From Antitrichia curtipendula (Eukaryota > Streptophyta > Bryopsida > Hypnales > Leucodontaceae), in contig OX579638.1 of the NCBI GenBank assembly GCA_951230915.1, positions 15,022,696 to 15,086,695 of the forward strand: a DNA stretch of 64,000 nucleotides. Reading direction: 5' to 3'. The notes below the pieces were generated by a model. That model saw only the letters and a program-made list of their open reading frames with translations, did not search any database and was not told where the DNA came from. Both the position numbers and the translations under genes were made by a program. Shown piece by piece: positions 47,455 to 60,774 of this stretch. Numbering within the stretch: the stretch's first letter is position 1; each line of letters begins with the position of its first letter.

Positions 47455-49940
47455 AGAATTATGGTTACTAGGCTTACTATTAAAAATGAATGAAGTACAT
47501 TCAAGAATGTTAAAAAATGATTTTTGTCTCTTTTAAGGTATGAAATTATGGCTTCATGAACTTTTGTACCAGGTCTGAAATTAGATCATGAAGAAAACCT
47601 TGTAAACCAAAGATCTTGTATATATATTCTTTGCAAACCATAATTTCTTTTACTTCAAATGACCCGTTTCTATATTCCCCTTCCTCCCAAGCTTTCTTTA
47701 GAGATAATCAACATGCCTTGTGTTGTTGCTACAACCATTATTATGTCAATTATAAATGCCACAAAAAATAATAGCTAATAAGCCTTCCCTAATTTCCTTT
47801 CAAATCCATTTTCAATCCTTTCAATCTTGCAAATTGTTTGTAGGAATAGCATTTAATATTGTCTATTCTATCAATTTTTGTATTATATATATACATACAT
47901 AAATATATATATATATTTATTTATTTTTTCCAAAACTTTATTTGGCATACGCAAATAATAAAAATATTATTTTAAATTTAAATTAAAAGAAAATTAAAGA
48001 TAAAATTGAAGTATGAATAATTTTTTTAAAAAAATAAAGTAAAACAAAAATAAAAATAAACATATTGGCTAGAAATTACAAGTGTTCTACAGTCTCGTGG
48101 CTCTTTGCAACCAATTTTTATAATTTTCATCCAATTTTCTTATCTTTGATGCCATTTAAACTTGAAAGTCTAATATATTTTGCCCCGTTGATTGGATCAC
48201 TATAAACTGTCTTTTATGCAAACACAGTAATTGAGGACTTTTCAACAACACCACCCACGCCTAAACTGGCATAGGCGATCGTTGAGATCCGGACATTATC
48301 ACAAACAAACAATCAATTGTTTTAATAGCATAGATACCTAAATTGAATTTTTGGACAAAATACATGTATTATGAATACACAATTCCAATTTTTTTAGAGT
48401 TTGCATTAAAGTGGATAATGCTAAGCATTAGCATTTATATTGTCAACTTCTTAAAAGTATTTATAGATTTATGGATTTGTTCCAAATCAATTTTGAAGAT
48501 GTAACTTAAAATTTTTATCAAAATTCAATTCCTGTATATAGCTTCAAGATTTTTGTAATTGGTCAAAATTGCAATTCCAATTGATTTGTGAAAAAAGACT
48601 CCAACATTTTATAATGTGAACTTCAAAATTTTCTCTAAATAATAAAGTTCCCTATACTACGCGTATACTAAACATTTTTTATTTTTTATTTTTTTTTATA
48701 AAAGATTTTTACAAATGCTATTTTAGTTTCTAATTTGCATTAAAATAATGAAAATTTGAAAAAATAAAATTGTTTGGCTGAAAATGTGACCATAAAATGA
48801 TTGATTGGGATTTCAAGAATATGATAATAGAAGATAAAATTTTATTCTACAATATATAATGATGTAAATGTATATATCACTTCCAATACCATCCACTCTT
48901 CTTGCAAATTAATTCTTTAATGTATTTTCAAAAATAGTGATGTTCAGTAGTTACCTTGAAATGTTGTAGAAGATGTCATGTCTTTGGGATGACTTCAAGG
49001 AAGTGTATAGGATAGAAAAAAGAATTTCATCCAATATTTTTGTAATGGGAGTTGCTTGAATGCATTTTTAGTGAATGGAGGTGGATATTCCCTCATTAAT
49101 TGTGATGTTTTTGAATTAAAAAATGTTTAATCTACTTCTCATCATGTTGTGTATTTTGGCAACAAGTAGCTCTTTATTCTTGATATGAATTTTACCCATA
49201 AAATTGAAGTTGTTCAAATTTCAATCTAGTTGTTGAAATAAAACTTATAAAGACTAATTTACACTCTAATTTGAAAATTCCTAAAATTTCTAAAACTCGA
49301 TATTTTATTGCAATTTGAACTTTAAACATATTGAAGTTTGATGATTTTAAAATTTAAAATTTATACAATAACTTGATTATACCATGATGTTATATACTTG
49401 CACTATAATATACATTTATAGAGAAATTTCACATTGTTAAAGCATATGTTGAAATTGCAGATTTTGTATATTACATTTTATTCAAAAACTCACAATAATT
49501 TCAAATTTTCATGAAGTATACAAGACATGTGTTTAAACCTTTGAAAAATAAATATAAAATGTTTCATTCATATATAGATGCAAAACAAAAGTGAGTAGAG
49601 AACGGAGGACTTTTAAGTTTGAAGAAGTGATCATATATTCATATGTCCATCTTTTGAGCCTCTAGAAGGGTGTGAATCTATGACTAAGGACATCGACGGT
49701 AGTCATCCAAGAAATATAGAAGATCTTGAATGATTTGCAATTCAATAATTTCGATAACATTGTTAAATATGACATGTGGATTCCAAGACATTGTAAAAGG
49801 CCAAGGGAATTATCCTTAATGAGTTCTTTCTTCAAGTTTTAAAGTATAGAGAGTACTAATGAGCCAAAACAAAGAATACAAATGAATTAAAGTAAAAAAA
49901 TGTACAGTTTGTTTAGGTAAGCAGAAGGGACAAAACAATT
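47455..49940. other. AT-rich intergenic DNA upstream of the WD40 gene
   Basis: No gene is visible. A (TA)n-rich patch lies at about 47885-47930. The composition changes sharply to GC-rich at about 49980, where the WD40 gene's leader region begins. Confidence 0.45.
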
Positions 49941-49979
49941 TCCCAAAGACGGAAGCAACCAATGGGCAGTTAGAAAAAG

Positions 49980-50345
49980 AAGCGGAAAGGAGGCCAAGAT
50001 GGGACTGTCCGTCTGCCACGTCACCGACAAACGGGGACGGCCCACCGGAATGCCAACCGGGACCAGCCACATCAGCAGCTTTGGTTTTGATTCATATCCA
50101 GATGTGCCGGCGACTCCCGTAGATCCTGATATAATTCGTAGATACGGTCTTCCCAAACCGACATACCATACAGAATCTACCCTTCTAGGGCAGCAAGCTT
50201 CTAAGTGCAGCCTCAGAAGCTTTTGCGTTTTCCAAAGGAGAGGCAGTGAGCGAGCGAGCGAGCAGGCCATAGCCGGAGCCCCTGGTCCTGGTTTCCGAAG
50301 GGCGGAGGCGGCGCTGGCAGGCGGTAGATGATTCAGAGAATTGCC
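49980..50345 (+). promoter_or_regulatory. Leader exon and promoter-proximal region of the WD40 gene
   Basis: A GC-rich block ends at the strong donor ATTGCC|GTAAGT at 50346. Splicing to the acceptor TTGCAG at 51458 gives a leader whose last ATG (50329) opens a six-codon upstream frame that stops at the junction. An in-frame TGA also precedes the main start. A GCGA/GAGC tetranucleotide repeat lies at about 50246-50263. A 110-codon frame at 49999-50331 covers the block but lacks any domain, so I treat it as leader. The start of transcription is unknown. Confidence 0.5.
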
Positions 50346-51458
50346 GTAAGTGATTTCTGGGTTTTTCAGGATTTTCAGGAAATTTTTGGCAGTTTTCTCG
50401 GTGTTTGATTCCGTGGAGCGGGGCCGTTACGGATCGCCTGCGTTTCTGAGGGTTTGTGAGTGGAATTCGGGGAGGTTTAGGACGGAGACGGATACTTAGG
50501 GTTAGAACTGGATTCGAGTTTGAGCGGTGCGTGTTGGAGTGGTTTTGATGATATTGGTGGCTCTGCGAGCAGAAAGCGGTGGACGCGTAATTTGTAGCTG
50601 AGGCTCTCGGATAGCGCGTTGGCGTGAGGTATAGTTGGTGTTGTTGGAGCTGATATAATTTCTTCGCTTTCGATAAAGTCTGGTTGATTTGTCGTTTTTT
50701 ATTTTTGTATTTGACCTAATTTGTTTGCTTTCTGGTCCCGGTGTACCACGATTGATGTGCCGTCACTGGAGAATTTTTGGTCCCGTAGCATGTTTGTTTG
50801 TGGTGGAGATTTTTGTGATGAAGGCAGGGCACTGCTGACTCATTAACATTTTTTAACAGTAGACAATTAGAAGATCTGACTCGTTCGATTTGACTCGTGC
50901 GTAATTGATCTTTGGAATGCGTATTGAGCGTGAGATCGACGAAGAGATTTGTTTTTCCTGTATTCATCCTGATTTAGGCGCTCGGATTTCTTGCATGCCA
51001 ACCGTCTTTGAAGTCAATACTTCCAGTAACGTTTATGCATGCGAAATTCGAACTTTGGGATATGAAAAACCGTTAGATATTGATTTGTAGTAATTCTATT
51101 TGACTATGATAATTGTATTGAGGAGCAAATCTCCGCATGTCGTTTACTAGTCTTGGAGGGATGAGTGTAAAAGCTGTCGAGTCTCGAGAGTCAGTGAGAT
51201 CGGCGTTACTAGAAAGGACGCTTCATTGTCCTCCTTAACCTCTCCACCTTTGCTTTCTTGAGGCTTTGTGTGTCTTTCTTGGTGTCTTTGTCCGAGCTTT
51301 TAGAGCAACAGGAAGGTGCACGTTTGAAGAGTTTAGTCGGATATATAGGAGAACCATTATGGTTGTCAATACTTTGAGTTGTTGCATATTCTTCGTGCCT
51401 CTGCTATTGATGCGCAATGTTTAGTTACCGACGTAAGCGCATCACTTCATGCTTGCAG
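50346..51458 (+). other. Leader intron of the WD40 gene
   Basis: This 1113-base intron in the 5' leader is bounded by GTAAGT and TTGCAG, and is GT-rich as plant leader introns often are. Such introns commonly raise expression in plants, but nothing in the sequence proves it here. Confidence 0.6.
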
Positions 51459-51474
51459 TAAATCAGTGGACGAA

Positions 51475-54239
51475 ATGGCTCAGCTGCAAGATGATGGGCA
51501 GTATGTGGGTGACGAGTACATGATGGACTTTGAGGACGACGCAGACGATCAACTGCAGGCGGCACGCGACAGGAATTCGCTTGATTCGGATTCGGATGAT
51601 GAAATTGATGTGGTGAGTAGGCATTATCTCGGTTATCCCGAATCCGGGACGTTTGTACAGTAATGCGTGAATTGTTTGTTTATAATGTTTATTTATGCTC
51701 CTGCAGATGAGTAAAGACACTACTGCTCTACAAGCCAGACGGGGAAAGGATATTCAAGGCATTCCATGGGACTGTCTACAATTTACAAGGGAGAAGTACC
51801 GACAAACTCGGCTACAGCAGTATAAGAATTACGTGAATTTGCTTCAGCCACTTGATGAACTAGAGAAGGTGACTGATGATGCTTTCCCTGTTGTTCCGCT
51901 ATCATGGTCATAATATGTAGACTCTCACACTTTTCTAGACTTCTTAGTATGTCTGACTATTTCGACCTTCAATTGCATTTAGGATTTGTGAAACTGATAA
52001 TATTTTTGGTGGACTTGGGGGAGTTTTAATTTACATCGGCCGTTATCCATTATCCGTGTGCTGCTCATACACTTACTATTTTCACATCCGCAGGAGTGCA
52101 AAATGGTAGAGAAGGAAAAGGAATTTTATCATTTCCGACACAACACTAGATCAGTTAAATCTACAATCGTCCATTTTCAGGTCAGACACTTCCTGACTTG
52201 ATCTTCTCCTTGTGTTGTTGCGTGTGAAGCATGCTTAAACTTTAGACAAGTCTTGTGCCGAGGATGAAAACATTTTCTGTTTCTCATTTGCTTGTTGTTT
52301 GTGGGCGAATGATGGTCAGCTGCGAAATCTAGTGTGGGCGACTTCCAAGCACGACGTGTATCTTATGCACAGCTATTCAGTGATGCACTGGTCGCCCTTG
52401 ACCAGGAAAGGGACCGAAGTGCTCAACGTTGCAGGCCCTGTTGTTCCAGCCTTGGAGGTAACTTCGTCAGTTTCTTCCTGCCTTCTGTAGTTTCATGTCT
52501 TCATATTTTTCTGCTTCGTCAATCATGTTCTCGAAAGAATGCGTCAAGCTTTGTTCGGAGAGTTTTGCTTTTGAGTTTGAAATGTTCTACGCTTCTGTGT
52601 GCTGTGATACAACATTCTATTACTCATAGACATTTTCTCACTTCTTTTTGCACGCTAGTAGCAGTCAGTAGTAAATATTAGGATATGAGGAGGTCTTAAG
52701 TAGTGTTGGATTTGTTTCCTTTTTTTTCTTTGATTGAAATAGTGCTGTATTTTAATAAATTTTAGTAATTAGCCCTACCATTTTATGTGCTCATCTTTAT
52801 GAGCTACCATACTTTGCGTAGGGTCAGAGAACCCCGTGGCCCTATCAACATGGGTTGGGACGTGTTCAGATCAGCACTATGTGTGTGAAGCGCAACCTCC
52901 TTGTAGCAGGTGGATTTCAAGGCGAGATGGTTTGCAAGGTAAGATGAAATGGCTTAGCTGATGTGTTTATGTCTAGGCGATCTGCCGCATGTATTTGGGA
53001 CTTTGTTAATGCTTACTGCTTGTGCTTTTTGTATTCTATAACGTTTGCACCAGAAACATGAACTCATCACGTTTTTTCTCGCTTGAACAGAACCTAGATC
53101 GTCCTGGAGTGTCGTATTGTGCCAAGATCACCCATGATGACAACGCGATCACCAACGCTATTGATATTTACGACAATTGCAGGTACTTCTTAAGTGGAAA
53201 GAGTCATTGAGATGGGATGTCTATTTGCGTTTTGTGTTCGAACTGATATCAGTTTTCTGATTTTCAAGATCAGTTTTGAAGATGCGGTTGTTTGCTTCTG
53301 ATGAGTGGGTTCAGTAAGCTTTGGGTTGTTTGGACTGCTTTGCAGCGGAGCAGTGCGATTGATGAGTTCCAACAACGATTCGGTTGTCCGCGTCTTCGAC
53401 TGCAACAACTTCTCTGTTTTGAACCGATTTTACTTCCCTTGGGCTGTGAATGTAAGCTTTCTTGTCCGTTTTCCTCCTATTCTTTTTATTCGTGTCCCTC
53501 TTTCCTCTTGTTTTGCTCTAGGAGTGGTTGCATTTAGTGGTGCTTCGCAGATTCCACCAAGGTGTTTGCAACGAGTATACCTTCTAACTCTCCGTTGTTT
53601 CCATGTGGGTACAGCATACCTCTGTGAGTCCTGACAGCAAAACTGTGATAGTGGTTGGAGATAATGCTGATGGACTACTGGCTGATAGTCAAAGCGGCAA
53701 GGTAACGCTCTCGTAACCAAGACAACGTTTTTTGTTTGTTTGTTTGGTGAAATCAAATCTTATACATAATTTCGTCGCTCTGTATGTCTGATCATCATCT
53801 AACCATGTTTCCACAATGATGACAGGTCATTGCGCACTTGAGAGGCCATCTAGACTACTCATTTGCATCAGCCTGGCACCCTGATGGACGTGTCTTTGCC
53901 ACTGGAAATCAAGACACAACCTGCCGCCTTTGGGATAATCGCTATTTAGGATCCTCTTTGGCGGTTCTCAAAGGTCGCATTGGTGCGATACGGTCCATAA
54001 GATTCACAGCTGACGGGCGTTTCATGGTTATGGCAGAGCCTGCAGATTTTGTGCATGTTTTTGACACTAAGCAGGACTACTCTCATTGCCAGGAGATTGA
54101 TCTTTTTGGAGAAGTAGCAGGAGTCTCTTTCAGTCCTGATTCAGAGTCCCTCTTTGTAGGGGTGGCAGATCGAACATATGGGAGCCTACTCGAGTTCAAC
54201 CGTGGTCATGCTAACTCGTATCTTGATTGCGTCATATAG
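51475..54239 (+). CDS. WD40-repeat protein, 9 coding exons, 446 residues
   Basis: Exons: 51475-51612, 51707-51868, 52094-52180, 52320-52457, 52822-52938, 53091-53182, 53346-53451, 53615-53701, 53826-54239. All introns are GT-AG and the frame is continuous. The N-terminus is acidic (MDFEDDADD; DSDSDDEID), followed by a basic helical stretch (QFTREKYRQTRLQQYKNY). Beta-propeller repeats start near residue 160. The clearest is HLRGHLDYSFASAWHPDGR followed by TGNQDTTCRLWD at about residues 313-345, a canonical GH...WD unit; later blades end in HVFD and SLLEF. The layout matches the plant and fungal WD-repeat family related to fission yeast C2A9.03, whose molecular role is not established. WD40 propellers are protein-docking platforms. 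The start is the first in-frame ATG after a stop in the spliced leader. Family confidence is high; function is unknown. Confidence 0.9.
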
Positions 54240-55228
54240 CTACTGTTGCGAGCTCTTGGGGCAAATCTTTCAGTCACTCGGCTGCAGGAGCGTGAATTGG
54301 TTGTGAGGTTTGGTGAACTATCAGTATTTATATTCCTGAGGAGCTTATGTGCGATGGAGGGATATTATTCGTATTATCAGCAAATCGGAGCTTTTGGATT
54401 ACATGCTTAGTCGTGGATTTTTCTGCGTGTGAGACATGGGTGCTGCCAATGTTTTCAATTACAGAGTCGCCAATGGCTACCAGGAAAGCCGCGAACTTAG
54501 CACCCCCATTGTTTTTATCAGAGGCCGTTTCTGTGAATAGATGGAAAGAATGATAAGGACATGTATATTGACGATGATTAACTGAGTAGGAGACTTATAT
54601 GGCATCGAATGTTAGCAGACCCCATGATGCGGAAAGGTAAACAAGACATTTGTTTGACACTGGCCTTGCAGTGTACATCGTCAACGCTGCGCGTGACTCT
54701 CTTAAAAGAGTAGAGAAACGACTAGGAGGGGGTTCCTTTCAGAGGTGTGTAGTTGAGTCCACTGAGGACACTTGGTCTTTCGGGCCACAGAAGGTTAGCT
54801 TTGTCAGTGAATCATCAATTGTTCGTCAAGACTATCATGGTTTGAGTGATGATGCTCTAGCTGGTTCCTTTGGAATTACCCTTTGTAAATAACTGAGTGT
54901 AACCTACACTGTTCAGGTCATGTGGTGCTGAAGTGTACATTTTCCTTGCCTGTATCAGAGTTGGTGATGATGGCATAATTTGGTGACAAGCTAGTGGACT
55001 AAAGCAGTTATAACTAGTATTAGCTAAGTTTTCTTCATTGGATGTGCTGATATTCTTGGAAATTGTGTGTTTCTGGTCCGCTGTGTGTTGTACTGGGTAC
55101 ATTTTGGAAGTCTGCTTGTGTGTTTTGCAGAAATACACGTTCTCCGTATTTGGCTCAAATCCATGTGTATCTTGATCTTATTGGATGGAGTTGGCTCAAA
55201 TCCATGTCTTGATCTTATTGGGTGGAGT
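54240..55228 (+). other. 3' region of the WD40 gene
   Basis: This transcript-like sequence of moderate GC content after the stop codon probably includes the 3' untranslated region. No clear polyadenylation signal was found. A 24-base phrase (GGCTCAAATCCATGT.TCTTGATC) is repeated at about 55151 and 55192. Open frames here have no recognisable content. Confidence 0.4.
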
Positions 55229-55990
55229 TTAACCCTTTAAGGCTTGGTCGACCTTATTCTGGTCGTTTGTGGTACTTTTCGACTGCTGCACCAAAATCTG
55301 CTTTGAGTTTGAGTGCGGGTCAAAAGAAACGGACCTGTGGAATTTAAAGACCAATTCAATGGGCCATGACTCAAATTCAGCTTTGCTGGCATTTGAAAAT
55401 GGCAGCAAGAAAACTGCCACATGGTTTGCTGCAAATGTAATTCTCATTGCACAAAAGATGCTCACCAACGCAAAAGAAATGGTATTATACATGCTGACAG
55501 GGCAGTCAGTGCTCAAGTCGGGAACTGAGAACAAAGATTGGGAACACGAGGGGAACTTTTACTGACCGTTACCTGTCTACTTGTTGTCAACGTGTAAAAC
55601 TGACACCGCCAAGCTTTCGTCGGGAACTCCAGCATGGCGTTCCATTCAGGAAAGCATCTTTCCTCTAACCGTACTGATGCTGAAAGAAATGCCACTTGTC
55701 TAGTTTACAACAAAAAACAGTACTCCTGGAAAGAACTCGCTCCAGCGATGTATTTCATTTGTATGCTATACACCTCAGCACGTATGCACTAATAGATGTA
55801 TTATAAACTTACACGTAGACTTATAGATCTAGTCGAAATTCATTTCTCCATATAAGCAGCATGCACCAAGAACATCAATACGGTCAGATCCCCAAAATCT
55901 GGCTTTCATTTCCTGTTATATCAATTTAGCAGCTGTGACCAGAAACCGATTTGCCAACCCCTTGATCGACCAGGATCGTTAAAGGGTTAA
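55229..55990 (+). mobile_element. TTAA-bounded element with CCCTTTAA termini, about 760 bp
   Basis: The left end is TTAACCCTTTAAGGCTTGGTC and the right end GATCGTTAAAGGGTTAA, an inverted terminus beside TTAA on both sides. It is less AT-rich than families A, B and C. A plus frame of 98 codons (55269-55565) lies inside (contains SALLAFENGSKKTATWFAAN); I do not recognise it, and it does not resemble a complete transposase. It could be a remnant of element-encoded protein or captured sequence. Confidence 0.65.
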
Positions 55991-56964
55991 CCCTTAAACA
56001 ATGTACTCATAACTGTGGAAATCATCTGTTTTGTCACCATGTGAAATCTTGAATTTAAACAATGCCAAAGCACTCATTGGAAGACAAAATTCCTTTTTCA
56101 CACAAAAATTGGGAAGATGAATAATTGCACTTCTCTCCTACAAGGAGAGATCCTTTGTCATTCATTGGACAGAAAATGTCCTTGGTGGCGTTTATGGGTG
56201 AAGGTGTGTTACCTATGTCTGACAATGGTCCCATTTGTGTAAGGTAGGGCCACCCATTACCAACCAACACCCAGTTGGTAGTTAGTAAGGTGGTAGAAAT
56301 GCAACAGAGGCTCGGGCTAATTTCCAAACATTAATTCTTGTTTTCCAACCATCAATATTTTTATTCCTTTCATGACACATCTGCTTGATTTGGTGTGCCA
56401 AAGTGAACAAGAAGTAGTCTCTTAAATGAGTGGTTTGGAATAGTTTAGATATTGAACATGGGTCTAGACCAACTTTTGCCTTCACCAACTTTTGCCTTCC
56501 AAAATTCATAGTAATTTCAATTCAAGCAATAAAATTACTAAATTTTGGCAATCCCACTCATTTCCATCTCTATACTTGTGCAAATATTTCCTTTGCCTTC
56601 ATACACTACACATCATGCCCCCAATTGCTTATTCAGTTGGTTACGGGTTGTCTTATTATAGTATAGGGCGACCTATTTTTATAAATGAAGAATATAATGT
56701 GGTTTAGCAACTTTATTGTTGTGTGACAAATAATATATTGACACTTTTTAATAACACATGTTAGTATTACAGTTATTGGAAATAGGTTTGCCTTTACATC
56801 AAAACAAGTTGGATTGTAATCTACACTTCCTACATTTTTACTAATTTCAAACTGTCTTGATGAAAAATTAGCAAAAATTAGTGCAATCTTTGTTATTTTT
56901 AATCCCTAACTAAAGAAAATTATCCCTTTCCCCGCATTGCTCAATGAGACATATGCTAGAATGC
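55991..56964. other. Intergenic DNA
   Basis: Overlapping frames of 70-90 codons on both strands have no recognisable motif. I see no gene. Confidence 0.35.
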
Positions 56965-57590
56965 TTAACCCTTAGAGTTTCTTTACTATATTTTCACCCA
57001 AAACGCTCCAAAATTGATTGTCAGATGAGATTTCGGGGTTGTAAAGGGCCACAAGTTTCTAGACCGTTGGGAACATGGGGATTGTGCCAAATCAACTCTA
57101 AATCAACAATCTAACATGGTAGAATTATAGACATGTTAGAGGATAATATTTAATAAAATAAAATAATAATATTATAAAATTTATAAAATTTAAATTTAAA
57201 ATTGAATTTTTTTCTTAAAACTTTAAAAAATTTGGCAAGCATTGGTTGGTTCATAGCATTGAAGACGGGCTTGAAATGGCCCTCCAATTAAAACTGAAAA
57301 ACATCTTATGGACCTTTGTACTACATTCACAAAGTTCAAGAAAAAAAACATTTTTTTTGCCTATGCAATCATTGGATCTTGGCATCTTGTACTAGGGTGA
57401 GTTGTGAAAATGTGGAAAAAATTTCAGAAATTTCCACCATGTGGATAGAAAGATATTAGCGTTTCAATTGACAAAAATCCTTTTTTTTTTGGTGCAAAAA
57501 ATAGGGCAGCTGCACTTCAAGAGGTCGCATTTGTATGAAATAATGTCTTTGTGAGTGGTGTTTCTCTGGATTCATTCTTCAAGCTAAGTA
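56965..57590 (+). mobile_element. TTAA-element family C, interrupted copy
   Basis: It starts TTAACCCTTAGAGTTTCTTTACTATATTTTCAC and shares the ACGCTCCAAAA block with 57790. It is then interrupted (about 57025-57340) and resumes with TTTCAGAAATTTCCACCATGTGGAT and GGGCAGCTGCACTTCAAGAGGTCGC before breaking off near 57590. Non-coding. Confidence 0.6.
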
Positions 57591-57789
57591 GGCCTTGTCA
57601 ACACAATGCATTTTTTTCCTAAATGTTGAGGCTTCCTCGATGTTTAGTGGAGAATTTATAGATAGCTCTTTTCCCATTTTTTTGTCCTACAGCCTCTCCA
57701 CTTGTGCTGGTCTTGTTTGGCCATCAAGTGCCAACTCCAATACATCTTTCAATATTCTTCAGCAATGCAGATATTTGAATTCAGTACAT

Positions 57790-58701
57790 TTAACTCCTTA
57801 AGTTCCTTGACTATGATTTCACGCAAAACGCTCCAAAACTGCCATTTCTAGTACAAGTATCAAATTTTTGAAAAAAAACTTTTTTTGACACATGTAACCA
57901 TATGATCTTCTAGTATGATGACTTGAGAACATGTGGTAAAAATTTCAGAAATTTCCACAACGTGGATTGCAAGATATAAGCATTCAAATTCACTTAAATC
58001 CTTTGTTTGGCCTTGCAAAAAACAGGGCAGCTGCACTGCACAAGCTCACTTTTCTATGAAAAATGTCCAAAATGGTGATTCTTTTGATTCTTTTTCCTAA
58101 ACAAGTTGGCTACATGTTTAAAAACTTCACATCATTTGAAATTGTACAACATATAGGAAAAAGATAATAAGTGGAAAGAAACAAAGAATGATTCAAAATA
58201 CAAAATTGATAAGAATTTAGTTATGGAATTGAAAAATGCCACTAATCCCAATGGTTGAAATTTTGTAATAAACATTCTACATCCTATGGTTTTATTTTTC
58301 AAAATATATTGAAATTGAGTAAAATAAAGGATTTCAAAGTTTATCCATAGCTGCCTGCAAACTAAAACTCCTCATAACTTTTGACTCATTGATCAAAATT
58401 GAATGATTCAAAACTTTCCACATATATATAACTTTAGAAAACCAATTTCAAATTTTTATTTTTGAAAAAAGTGATTTTTTTTTATCTGCCCGGCTTGGCC
58501 AGCCAAGGAAAAAGTAACATATTAGGCTATAACTTTTGACTCATATTTCAAAATGTCACGAAATTTAGTGCATATGAAAGATATTCCTTGTTCCCACCTT
58601 CTATTAAAATTTCAATCTAAAATATAAAAATCTCCAGTCACATGTACTTGCCCAAATATTTTATGTTGCCAAAAAAAGCATGGTGGTCCTTTAGGGGTTA
58701 A
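57790..58701 (+). mobile_element. TTAA-element family C, full copy
   Basis: The ends are TTAACTCCTTAAGTTCCTTGAC and GGTGGTCCTTTAGGGGTTAA. Length is about 912 bp. It is the best-preserved member of family C and serves as the reference for the partial copies at 15440, 16351, 44905 and 56965. No open frame of note. Confidence 0.75.
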
Positions 58702-60130
58702 GGTCGTTGCTTGCATACATATTCAATGCCAACTTATGTTCATCCTCAACATTCACACCAAATTTCTTCAATCTTTTTATTTCATTCAAACATGACATGA
58801 ACATTTTGGTATTATGTTTGATTTTGAACCACCCTACATTATACATAATATTACACTAATATTCTTTAGAGATAGAAAAATAAAATTGATTAAAAAAAAG
58901 ATATCCAATTTACAAAGTTTATAAATGCATATGAAATATACATTTATCAGTAGCAAAATAAAGAAGCAATGTTAAAGAAGAAATTTATAGATTTTAATGA
59001 TATAAAAATACTTACTTACTATTTAGAGATTTTTTGGTCCGCTTTGGGGCATGAGAAATGTTGAACCAATCTTCAATCCTTGACCAAAATCAATCAAAGG
59101 TTTGGTGATTGGCTCTCACTGGGTCTTGAAAAACAACAAAGAAAGATTGACAAAGTTTGATGTCATCTTTGCTTGAATAGTTAGATTGTGTTTTATACTA
59201 GAATAATAAACATGATTGCCAAAAAGATAGCGAACATGATTCAAAAGATAGTGAATAGGACTCAAAACATATAAATATAGTTTTAAATTATGTATTTCGA
59301 GACATTTATATATAAGGTGGATTATTTAAAAATACATATAATTTAAAAAATGAAAGTTGATGAGGTGTACTATTCTAAATACATGTTGTTACTAGTAGAG
59401 AAACTAAAGTGTTAATGTCAAATATTTTGAATTTTTTTTTGAAAATTATCAGTATGTGAGGTGACCTATTTAAGTTTATGCTATGACATAGACAAACCTA
59501 AGTATTGATTTCAAATTTAAAAAAGGAAAAGAATATAAATATATATTTTCATTCATAAATAATCTTAAAATATTACTATCAAATCATTTTAGAAAATATA
59601 ATAATTAAAAGTGATATAATTTAAAATAGATTTAATTGAATACTTTCATTTCCCTTATGAACAATAATAAAAATAGTAAGTTTAGATAGTCCATTCATGT
59701 GTTCAAAGCGAGGTTCAAAGTGGTTTTACTTTTGGATAGGAAAGGCCCAATCCTAACAGTGCCCAATCCTAGCAATGCCCTATTGAGTGCATGTTCATTG
59801 AATATGAGAATGTACACAACCTAAATATCAATTCTTGTGATTGTTTAAATCTAAATATGATACCCAAACAATATATACTTGAGTGCTTTGGAATCCCCAA
59901 TTATTAAAAAATAATAATAAGTCTTTGATGAAGTCAATCAATGCAACATTGGAGCTTGTCATTGTTTCAATCTACATATGATATTGGCAAACAATATAAT
60001 TATACTTAAATGCTTCTAAATGTCCATTCAATTTACTAACAAAAATCAATAAGATTGTAATTAATTTAATCAGTGGAACAATGTACTAGTTTTGAATTTC
60101 TCTTCCTCATTAAATATTTGCCTATAATCA
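58702..60130. other. AT-rich intergenic DNA
   Basis: No gene-like sequence. A small direct repeat (CCCAATCCTA.CA.TGCCC) lies at about 59748-59783. Confidence 0.4.
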
Positions 60131-60774
60131 TTAATTTCTAAATGCCCAAGGCCTTTTTTGAGCTTCTAGGAATTTACTCTAAATTGAACAAAAAGACAAC
60201 ATTTTGATAAACCATATCAATTTTAAATTGTAGCTATACAAATTCAGACTAGACATGTTAGTGATCACATAGGAAAAGAAAACACAAAAATATCATTTAT
60301 GGATTGAAAGATTATAATGTTTGATCATGAGGGTGTTAATTTCACAAAAGTAATTTGAAGTCTTTCAATCCTCTTTCCACATGTCAAATCTAAAAATTTG
60401 GTCATCAAAAAATTAAGAGGATAAAGGGCCTAACATGCTTAATGCCAATCAATTTATAGCTTCTCAAAATCTACTCCACAATTTTATTAAATCAATTTCT
60501 AATGTGATTTTTTCTCTAAGATATAGTGTATTTGAGGCTCATTTCTAAGAGCCCTCAACACTGCAAAAAGTTAAGATTGCAATGGACACCCTTGTACAAA
60601 ATCTTGAATAGAAAAATCAATCATTTTCAAAATCATATTTTTGATGCTAAAACTAGACTTCAAAAATAATTTTTCAAAAATATAAACTATTAAAAATAGC
60701 ATCTTGGTTAGGTTTTATTTAACTTTAAACTATTGTCAACACCAAAATTTGGTGCTTTGGGCATTTAGGGATTA
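60131..60774 (+). mobile_element. TTAA-element family B, full-length copy with decayed ends
   Basis: The left end is TTAATTTCTAAATGCCCAAGGCC and the right end GGGCATTTAGGGATTA. Both termini have drifted from the TTAACCCCTAAATG form. Length is about 644 bp. It shows what the 39021 element looked like before its nested insertion. Confidence 0.7.

Noticed and set aside
49999..50331. 110-codon frame upstream of the WD40 gene
   Set aside because: It has no recognisable domain, precedes a strong leader donor, and the spliced leader meets stops in frame before the main start, so I treat it as leader sequence.
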